DNA from: Alphaproteobacteria bacterium
GTDB lineage: Bacteria; Pseudomonadota; Alphaproteobacteria; Rhizobiales; Rhizobiaceae
Reading direction: 5' to 3'
Length of the DNA: 5,617 bases
Assembly (NCBI GenBank): GCA_017308345.1
Contig: JAFKFE010000433.1
Location: forward strand, 1 to 5,617
Shown: piece by piece, positions 1 to 4,616 of the stretch
Numbering within the stretch: the first letter of the stretch is position 1
Layout: each line of letters opens with the position of its first letter
Program-made: the position numbers and the translations under genes
Notes under the pieces: model-generated
What the model saw: only the letters and a program-made list of their open reading frames with translations
Database searches by the model: none
Told to the model about the DNA's origin: nothing

Positions 1-156
1 CTTGCCGCAACCCCTTCCTGGCAGCCATCGAAGGCACGGATCGCTTTCATGGGATTTGGATGAGCTGAGTCTTGCCCATTGCCAATCCGATGAGTTCGTC
101 TCGGCTGCCAGGGCATTCGTTATCGATGAGCCCATGAGGTCGGCAGTGATCGCGGG

Positions 157-174
157 GCATGTCATTCCGCATGC
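157..174. repeat. Inverted repeat GCATG-N8-CATGC upstream of aioX
   Basis: A dyad with perfect 5-bp arms (157-161 and 170-174) and an 8-bp spacer, about 86 bp before the aioX start. The position fits an operator for the aioXSR promoter, but arms this short can arise by chance. No regulator can be named. Confidence 0.25.
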
Positions 175-207
175 TTACAGCGCTATTCTTTCCATACATC
201 TCGCTCA

Positions 208-225
208 TATCCAAGCTTCTGGATA
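208..225. repeat. Inverted repeat TATCCA-N6-TGGATA upstream of aioX
   Basis: Perfect 6-bp arms (208-213 and 220-225) flank a 6-bp spacer, ending 34 bp before the aioX start codon. It could be an operator or a small hairpin in the aioX leader. It differs in sequence from the dyads in front of aioBA, so it is not an obvious AioR site. Confidence 0.3.
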
Positions 226-259
226 CATTGAAGCCCTTAAGAGCTGAAGGCAGGCATTC

Positions 260-1135
260 GTGCCAACCCAAACCGAACTCGGGCGGCGGAAGGTTCTCCA
301 GGCTGCGTTGGGTGGCCTGGGATTGCTGAGCTTGAGCCGGAGATCGAATGCCGAGGTCCAGCCCTTCCGGTTTGGTCTGACGCCGGTCTTTCTCTCGAAC
401 GACCTGGAGCTCCTCGGCCACCTGAAAGCCTATCTGACCTCGCGGCTCGGCGGTCCTGTGGAGCTGGTGTCCCGCCGAACCTATCAGGAGATCACGGCGC
501 TGCTTGTCTCCGGCCAGATCCAGTCGGCGTGGATCTGCGGCTATCCTTATGTGCAATACAAGGCTGATCTCGACCTGGTCGCTACGCCAGTGTGGCACGG
601 CAAGCCGCTTTACCAGTCTTATCTGATCGCGGCGGCCGGACGCGCGGTCGAGGACTGGCAGGGGCTCAAAGGCGACGTTCACGCCTTTTCCGATCCTGAT
701 TCCAACTCGGGTTTTCTGGTGACCCGAACACTTCTGGCGAAGAACAAGCTGCTGCCCGAGAACTTCTTTTCTCGCACCTTCTTCACCTACGGGCATCGCA
801 ACGTCGTCAGGGCGGTCGCGTCGGGCCTTGCGCAATCCGGAAGCGTCGACGGCTATGTCTATGAGGTCATGCGCGAGACGGAGCCCGAACTGATCAAGCA
901 GACCGGCATCGTCAGGCGATCGGAATGGCTTGGATTTCCGCCGGTGGCCTCGCCCAAGTCCCTGGCTGGCGACCCACGGGTCGGGGCGCTCCGGCAAGCC
1001 CTCGTATCCATGAAGGACGACCCCGAGGGGAAGAAGGTTCTCGACCTTCTTCGGCTCGACGGCTTTCTCGCGACGGACCCATCGCTCTTCGACACGATTG
1101 CGGCGGAGGTCGAGATCGTGAGGCAGTTCGGATGA
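260..1135 (+). CDS. aioX: AioX, periplasmic arsenite-binding protein
   Basis: A 291-residue solute-binding protein of the PhnD-like (phosphate/phosphonate-type) periplasmic family. AioX binds As(III) and is required for signalling through AioS/AioR in rhizobial arsenite oxidisers. The GTG start at 260 follows GAAGG (246-250) by 9 bases. The N-terminus is a Tat-type signal: twin arginine at residues 9-10 (GRRKVLQ), a hydrophobic stretch at about 14-26, and a likely cleavage after SNA at 29-31. The fold is suggested by the N-terminal FRFGLTPVF strand, the WICGYPYVQY segment at 91-100 and the SDPDSNSGF motif typical of PhnD-like proteins. Cys93 is the only cysteine and probably corresponds to the arsenite-binding cysteine shown to be essential in Agrobacterium AioX (Cys108 there, as I recall). 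No ABC permease or ATPase gene adjoins it, which supports a sensory rather than a transport role. Its stop overlaps the aioS start. Confidence 0.93.
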   Translation: MPTQTELGRRKVLQAALGGLGLLSLSRRSNAEVQPFRFGLTPVFLSNDLELLGHLKAYLTSRLGGPVELVSRRTYQEITALLVSGQIQSAWICGYPYVQYKADLDLVATPVWHGKPLYQSYLIAAAGRAVEDWQGLKGDVHAFSDPDSNSGFLVTRTLLAKNKLLPENFFSRTFFTYGHRNVVRAVASGLAQSGSVDGYVYEVMRETEPELIKQTGIVRRSEWLGFPPVASPKSLAGDPRVGALRQALVSMKDDPEGKKVLDLLRLDGFLATDPSLFDTIAAEVEIVRQFG

Positions 1136-2529
1136 ACCTGTTCCGTCGCTTGCGGTCGATCCCGGTCACCTACCGTGTGCCGGCGATCGTCGCGGCGCTG
1201 ATGGTGTTGACCAGCGCGGTGATTTCCGAGCACGTCCTGGACCGCCTGTCGCGGACCCAAGAGGGCTATTTGAACGGCCTCGCCGAGACCTACCTTGACG
1301 GCCTGTCGTCCGCCATCCTGCCTTCCGTGCTCAGGGGAGACGTCTGGGAGGTCTACGATGCGCTCGACCGATCATCATCGTCCTATCAGGCGCTTTCCCC
1401 GATCGAAACGGTGGTGACCGGGTCCGATGGGCGGATTCTGGCCGCCACCGATCCGACGCGCATGGTTACGTTCTCGCGATTACCGGCCGCTTACGCGAAC
1501 CGCTACGGCCCCGGCATCGTGACGATCGACAAATCCGCGCTGACCGGCTTCGCAAAGCGCGAACTTGTCTACCAGGGGCAGCCGGTCGGGACGATACATG
1601 CGACCTTCGACGTCTCGCGCCTGTTTGCCGAAAGGCGCGAGATCCTGTTCACGCTGCTCGTCACCAACGGCGTCCTGGCCGTGCTGTTCTCGCTCGGCGG
1701 CTTTCTCGTCGTCAGGCAGATGATCGCGCCGATGCGCATCCTGGAGACCCACATGCGGTCTGCCGCGCACGGGACCGCTGAGCCGATCTCGCTCAGCCGG
1801 ATACCGCAAGGCGATTCACACGTCGCCGGTCTCTTCCGCGGTTACAATACGCTTGTCCATGCGGAGCGCGAGCGGGCGAACTTCGCCATGCAACTGGCCG
1901 AAGAGGAAAAGCTGTCGAGCCTCGGCCGCCTCGCGTCGGGTATGGCGCACGAGATCAACAATCCGTTGGGCGGGCTCTTCAATGCCTTGGACACGTTGAA
2001 GACGCACGGCGAGACGCCTGGTGTCCGAGAGACATCGATCAGTCTGATCGAGCGTGGGCTGGCGGGTATTCGGGACGTCGTCGAGGCGGCCCTTGCCACT
2101 TATCGTCCGGAGCGATCAAATCGCCCCTTGTCGGTCGATGACCTCGATGACGTCCGCATTCTGTTGAGGCCCGAGCTGCACCGAAAGCGCCAGCGGCTGG
2201 ATTGGAAGGTTCTGTGGCACGAAACGCGCGACTTGCCTGTCAGGGGTGGGCCTGTGCGCCAGGCGGTGCTCAATCTCCTCTTGAATGCGAGCGCTGTAAC
2301 GCCTGAAGGAGGGACGTTGTCACTCAGGGCGAATAGCTCCGACAGCCAATTGACCATCGAGATCGGAGACGAAGGCCCTGGCTTTCCCAAAGACTTCGCG
2401 GGCATCCTGGTCGATAGCGACCCTGGGCCGGCCGTGCGGGCTGGCGGCGGTCTTGGTCTCTGGATGGTCCGGCGCGTTGTCGAGGACCTTCGAGGACGCG
2501 CGACAATTGCTATCAGGGAGGGTGGATGA
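1132..2529 (+). CDS. aioS: AioS, arsenite-responsive sensor histidine kinase
   Basis: A 465-residue membrane histidine kinase that would receive the As(III)-AioX signal in the periplasm and phosphorylate AioR. The ATG at 1132 overlaps the aioX TGA (ATGA) and follows GAGG (1120-1123) by 8 bases; the frame is open further upstream, but that part lies inside aioX. Two membrane segments, about residues 15-33 and 172-194, bracket a periplasmic domain of about 135 residues. A HAMP-like linker and coiled stretch (195-262) follow, then the H box with His273 (SGMAHEINNPLGG), the N box with Asn385, the G1 box DEGPGF (413-418) and the G2 box GGGLGLWM (438-445). The protein has no cysteine, so thiol sensing must rest with AioX. 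It ends abruptly after REGG, only 20 residues past the G2 region. The same frame behind the TGA continues as TVVLLFIPFE and stops at 2587-2589, so the TGA may be a premature stop (see findings). Confidence 0.92.
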   Translation: MNLFRRLRSIPVTYRVPAIVAALMVLTSAVISEHVLDRLSRTQEGYLNGLAETYLDGLSSAILPSVLRGDVWEVYDALDRSSSSYQALSPIETVVTGSDGRILAATDPTRMVTFSRLPAAYANRYGPGIVTIDKSALTGFAKRELVYQGQPVGTIHATFDVSRLFAERREILFTLLVTNGVLAVLFSLGGFLVVRQMIAPMRILETHMRSAAHGTAEPISLSRIPQGDSHVAGLFRGYNTLVHAERERANFAMQLAEEEKLSSLGRLASGMAHEINNPLGGLFNALDTLKTHGETPGVRETSISLIERGLAGIRDVVEAALATYRPERSNRPLSVDDLDDVRILLRPELHRKRQRLDWKVLWHETRDLPVRGGPVRQAVLNLLLNASAVTPEGGTLSLRANSSDSQLTIEIGDEGPGFPKDFAGILVDSDPGPAVRAGGGLGLWMVRRVVEDLRGRATIAIREGG

Positions 2530-2589
2530 ACGGTTGTGTTGCTATTCATTCCGTTCGAAGCGGAGAAGGCAAAAGCACATGCAGCCTGA
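2530..2589 (+). other. aioS: In-frame continuation of aioS beyond its TGA
   Basis: The aioS frame stays open for 19 codons after the TGA at 2527-2529 and ends at TGA 2587-2589, overlapping the aioR start (2579) by 11 bases. The encoded TVVLLFIPFE followed by an Ala/Lys-rich tail resembles the last beta strand and the usual '...GGGTxxxLxLP' end of histidine-kinase ATPase domains. If the TGA were GGA, AioS would be 485 residues with an EGGGTVVLLF ending and would overlap aioR, as tightly packed operon genes often do. This is inference from one sequence. Confidence 0.55.
2562..2569 (+). promoter_or_regulatory. Ribosome binding site of aioR
   Basis: GGAGAAGG lies 9 bases before the ATG at 2579 and decides the aioR start. 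Earlier in-frame starts (from 2453) would put extra residues, encoded within aioS, in front of a receiver domain that begins properly at 2579. Confidence 0.75.
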
Positions 2590-3922
2590 CCGTGCGCGGA
2601 TAGGCCTCGTCGAAGACGATCCCGTCATGGGCGGATCGATCGTCCAACGCCTGGAGCTCGAGGGCTGGAAGGTAACCTGGTGGCAGTCGGGGCTGGAAGC
2701 CATACCCGGCATCGAGGGGCTGGCGGATTCGCTCGACCTGGTGATCTGCGACATTCGTCTGCCCGACATCTCCGGCGAGCAGGTTTTCAGCGAACTTTCC
2801 GACGCGCCCAATGTGCCTCCCTTTCTCTTCGTCACCGGCCACGGCGAGATCGACCAGGCCGTCAGGCTGATGCGCTTCGGCGCCGCGGACTTCATGACCA
2901 AGCCTTTCGCCATGGATGATTTTCTGCGGCGCATCGAAGCTGGCCGAAGGCCGGCAAAGGTCGGGTTGCAGACAAAGGGCTACCTCCTTGGTGAATCGCC
3001 CGGCATCCAGCGTGCCGAGGATCTGTTGCGTCGTTTCGCGAGCCACGACCTGCCGGTCCTCATCACTGGCGAAACCGGCGCCGGCAAAGAGGTTGCGGCT
3101 CACCTGCTGCATGAAATGTCGGCCCGCAGCTCTCAGCCATTCATCGCCGTCAACTGCGCCGCCATTCCAGCTGAGCTTCTGGAAAGCGAGATATTCGGTC
3201 ACGAGAAGGGAGCCTTCACCGGAGCCCAGCAACGTCACCTTGGCTACGCCGAGCGTGCAGGACGCGGAACGCTGTTCCTGGATGAGATCGGCGACATGCC
3301 GATGCCGCTCCAGGCCAAGCTTTTGAGGCTGGTTGAAAACGGCACCTTCAATCGCGTCGGCGGCGAAGTCGCCTGCAAATTTCAAGCGCGGATCGTCTCG
3401 GCCACCAATCGAGATCTGGGCGGCAAGAATGCCCCATCAGGCTTCCGCGAGGATTTGTATTTCCGGCTGGCGGTGCTGCCGGTGACCGTTCCGCCGCTGC
3501 GTGAACGGCTCGAGGATATTCCCTGGCTTCTCGATCGGTTTCTTGAAAACGCGGTGAGCCGGTTGGATCGAAGAATTCGAGGTTTCAGCGCCTTGGCCGA
3601 AGAGGCGGCGTTGGCGCATCCTTGGCCCGGAAACGTCAGGGAGTTGAGAAACCGGGTCGAGCGGGCAGTTGCGCTTTCAACCAACGAATGGATTTTGCCA
3701 GGCGATCTGTTCCCGGAACAATCGGACAGGGGTGGCGACGCTGCGTTTGTCCCCCTTGCCGAAGTGCGCGATGCCGCCGAACGGCGTCAGATCGAGCGTG
3801 CTCTTGCCGAAACCGGCGGGCAAATCGCAAAGGCAGCCGAGCTGCTGGCCATTTCCCGAACGACACTTTGGGAGAAGATGACGCGCTTCGGCCTCACGGA
3901 TCGGGCGCGTTCGACTTCCTGA
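2579..3922 (+). CDS. aioR: AioR, sigma-54-dependent response regulator
   Basis: A 447-residue NtrC-family activator, the cognate regulator of AioS and activator of aioBA. The receiver domain (about 7-122) shows the acidic pocket VEDD (11-14), the phosphorylation site Asp58 (CDIRLPD), Thr86 and Lys108 (TKP). The AAA+ domain (about 136-365) carries Walker A GETGAGKE (164-171), the sigma-54 contact loop GAFTGA (211-216), Walker B TLFLDEIGD (231-239), sensor I ATNRDL (275-280), the arginine-finger region FREDLYFRL (289-297) and sensor II GNVREL (351-356). A Fis-type helix-turn-helix (about 403-438, ending AISRTTLWEKMTRFGL) binds DNA. All motifs needed for an active bacterial enhancer-binding protein are intact. 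The gene sits 49 bp behind the aioS TGA and is followed by a sigma-54 promoter with upstream dyads, which fits its role. The distal dyad overlaps its own stop codon. Confidence 0.94.
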   Translation: MQPDRARIGLVEDDPVMGGSIVQRLELEGWKVTWWQSGLEAIPGIEGLADSLDLVICDIRLPDISGEQVFSELSDAPNVPPFLFVTGHGEIDQAVRLMRFGAADFMTKPFAMDDFLRRIEAGRRPAKVGLQTKGYLLGESPGIQRAEDLLRRFASHDLPVLITGETGAGKEVAAHLLHEMSARSSQPFIAVNCAAIPAELLESEIFGHEKGAFTGAQQRHLGYAERAGRGTLFLDEIGDMPMPLQAKLLRLVENGTFNRVGGEVACKFQARIVSATNRDLGGKNAPSGFREDLYFRLAVLPVTVPPLRERLEDIPWLLDRFLENAVSRLDRRIRGFSALAEEAALAHPWPGNVRELRNRVERAVALSTNEWILPGDLFPEQSDRGGDAAFVPLAEVRDAAERRQIERALAETGGQIAKAAELLAISRTTLWEKMTRFGLTDRARSTS

Positions 3923-3924
3923 AC
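3909..3924. promoter_or_regulatory. Candidate distal AioR site (degenerate dyad)
   Basis: GTTCG-ACTTCC-TGAAC has the same 16-bp length and the same GTTC-N8-GAAC outer arms as the perfect palindrome at 3942-3957, with one mismatch in the fifth arm position. The two centres are 33 bp apart, about three helical turns, the usual geometry for paired enhancer-binding-protein sites. It spans the end of aioR, including its TGA at 3920-3922. Confidence 0.5.
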
Positions 3925-3941
3925 TTTCGGCGCTGCACAAT

Positions 3942-3957
3942 GTTCGGATATCCGAAC
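3942..3957. promoter_or_regulatory. Candidate AioR upstream activating site (16-bp palindrome)
   Basis: GTTCGGATATCCGAAC is a perfect 16-bp palindrome centred 97 bp before the predicted aioBA transcription start, where activators of sigma-54 promoters normally bind. It fits the form GT(T/C)CG-N6-CG(G/A)AC that I recall being reported for AioR in Agrobacterium; this was not checked. A partner dyad lies 33 bp upstream. Confidence 0.75.
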
Positions 3958-3983
3958 GCCTCATAGGCCTTGGCCAGCCGCAA

Positions 3984-3999
3984 CCCCTGAATTTCGGGG
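3984..3999. repeat. Imperfect palindrome between activator site and promoter
   Basis: CCCCTGAATTTCGGGG pairs CCCC (3984-3987) with GGGG (3996-3999) and AA with TT at the centre, with a T/C mismatch and a G-T wobble between. As RNA it could fold weakly at the end of the aioR message. It has no following T run, so it is not a standard terminator. Confidence 0.3.
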
Positions 4000-4004
4000 A
4001 GGTT

Positions 4005-4019
4005 CCGCGATCCTCGCGG
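4005..4019. repeat. Hairpin-forming repeat next to the -24 element
   Basis: CCGCGA and TCGCGG form a perfect 6-bp GC-rich stem around a 3-base TCC loop, ending two bases before the -24 TGG element. It could be a stop or processing signal for aioXSR transcripts, or a site for a second regulator that would cover the promoter. No T run follows, so intrinsic termination is doubtful. Confidence 0.4.
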
Positions 4020-4020
4020 C

Positions 4021-4036
4021 TGGCATGCGGATTGCA
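4021..4036 (+). promoter_or_regulatory. Sigma-54 promoter of aioBA (-24/-12)
   Basis: TGGCATGCGGATTGCA matches the sigma-54 consensus TGGCAC-N5-TTGCA with a single C to T change. The invariant GG (4022-4023) and GC (4034-4035) are separated by exactly 10 bases. Transcription should start near 4047, giving an aioB leader of about 28 bases. It agrees with the intact GAFTGA motif in AioR encoded just upstream. Confidence 0.9.
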
Positions 4037-4063
4037 GTCCCCTTCGTGGAGAAATCTCGCCAC

Positions 4064-4070
4064 GGGAGGA
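4064..4070 (+). promoter_or_regulatory. Ribosome binding site of aioB
   Basis: GGGAGGA precedes two nearby ATGs, at 4071 and 4075. The one at 4071 is out of frame and reaches a stop after six codons, so 4075 is the true start although the spacing is rather short. Confidence 0.75.
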
Positions 4071-4074
4071 ATGC

Positions 4075-4602
4075 ATGGATCGCTGCGGTAAGCTGGTCGA
4101 TATCGGCCGCCGTCAATTTCTGAGAGGAGGCGCCTTTGCCGCCGCCGGGATGGCCACCGCGGTGGCTCTGCCGGTTCAGGCCCAGACGAAGGCCGCGCCC
4201 GGTCTTGCCTTGGTCGAGTATCCCTCGAACAAGCTGGCCAATGTCAAGGACCTCAAACCCAACGAACCCCTGGAGGTCAATTACCCCGATGAAAATGCGC
4301 CTGGCGTGTTGCTGAAGCTGGGCGCCAAGGTGGAAGGCGGCGCCGGCCCTGACGGCGATATCGTCGGCTTCTCGACCACTTGCCCGCACAAGGGCTTTCC
4401 GCTGAACTACAGCGCGGCCGATCATTCCTTCAATTGCCCCGGCCATTACTCGCGCTTCGACGCCGATGCCGGCGGCCAGCAGATATGGGGCCAGTCGACG
4501 GCCAACCTGCCTCAATACGCGCTCCGCATCGACGACAAGGGCGACATCTATGCCGAGGGGGTCGACGAACTCCTCTACGGCCGCCTCAGCAACGTGCTCT
4601 AA
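4075..4602 (+). CDS. aioB: AioB, Rieske subunit of arsenite oxidase
   Basis: The 175-residue small subunit of the periplasmic arsenite oxidase. Its [2Fe-2S] cluster takes electrons from AioA and passes them to a cytochrome c or similar acceptor. A Tat signal is clear: GRRQFLRGG (residues 11-19) with twin arginine at 12-13, an alanine-rich hydrophobic stretch, and probable cleavage after VQA at residue 36. AioA has no signal of its own, so the folded pair is presumably exported through this one. Rieske ligands are Cys103 and His105 (CPHKG) and Cys121 and His124 (CPGHY). The positions that carry the cluster-shielding disulfide in many Rieske proteins are Phe108 and Gly123 here, so no disulfide can form, as I recall for the NT-26 enzyme. 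The gene is first behind the sigma-54 promoter and 14 bp before aioA. Confidence 0.95.
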   Translation: MDRCGKLVDIGRRQFLRGGAFAAAGMATAVALPVQAQTKAAPGLALVEYPSNKLANVKDLKPNEPLEVNYPDENAPGVLLKLGAKVEGGAGPDGDIVGFSTTCPHKGFPLNYSAADHSFNCPGHYSRFDADAGGQQIWGQSTANLPQYALRIDDKGDIYAEGVDELLYGRLSNVL

Positions 4603-4609
4603 GGGAGGA
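4603..4609 (+). promoter_or_regulatory. Ribosome binding site of aioA
   Basis: GGGAGGA begins directly after the aioB TAA (4600-4602), 7 bases before the aioA ATG at 4617. It fixes the aioA start and implies that both subunits are translated from one message. The same GGGAGGA stands before aioB. Confidence 0.8.
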
Positions 4610-4616
4610 TTGGATC

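Larger units (their letters stand above)
1..259. other. Region upstream of aioX; no recognised gene
   Basis: This stretch precedes aioX. A + strand frame is open from the left edge to a TGA at 245-247, in the same frame as aioX, and would give at least 81 residues ending in EALKS. It matches no family I know, and its third-position GC is visibly lower than in the aio genes, so it may be a gene remnant or chance. The other two + frames stop early, at 61-63 and 66-68. Two short inverted repeats (157-174 and 208-225) lie in the part nearest aioX, where the promoter of the aioXSR unit should be. I see no convincing sigma-70 or sigma-54 promoter. TATTCT at 184-189 is a weak -10 candidate without a good -35. 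Confidence 0.4.

Noticed and set aside
158..180. A TGTCAT half-site that might be part of a Pho box before aioX, considered because phosphate control of aio genes is reported in Agrobacterium.
   Set aside because: No second TGTCAT-like repeat occurs at the 11-bp spacing a Pho box needs.
220..234. GG-N10-GC spacing just before aioX, a possible sigma-54 promoter.
   Set aside because: The match is only TGG-N9-AGC, with AA instead of TT, and the predicted start would leave almost no leader.
47..997. A long minus-strand ORF of 316 codons opposite aioX.
   Set aside because: Shadow of aioX in GC-rich DNA: basic, low-complexity translation with no recognisable domain.
2215..2230. A TGGCACG-type GG-N10-GC match inside aioS, possibly a sigma-54 promoter for aioR.
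   Set aside because: The -12 half lacks TT before GC, it lies inside kinase coding sequence about 350 bp before aioR, and no activator dyads lie near it.
2526..2603. A 25-residue ORF starting at the ATGA on the aioS stop, containing SGEGKST, a Walker-like string.
   Set aside because: It lacks the first Gly/Ala of a true Walker A, has no good ribosome site and lies in a third frame over the aioS/aioR junction. It is best explained as a by-product of the TGA at 2527-2529.
3708..3720. TGTTCC-C-GGAACA dyad inside aioR.
   Set aside because: Its spacing differs from the GTTC-N8-GAAC sites and it lies in coding sequence; likely chance.
4..3988. A 12-bp exact direct repeat, GCCGCAACCCCT, at 4-15 and 3977-3988.
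   Set aside because: In 5.6 kb about one exact 12-mer repeat pair is expected by chance, and the flanks do not match.
3894..4076. A minus-strand ORF of 60 codons covering the aioR-aioB intergenic region, with fairly coding-like codons over the palindrome.
   Set aside because: No known family, and it runs through the sigma-54 promoter, the dyads and the end of aioR. The GC-rich third positions are explained by overall composition.
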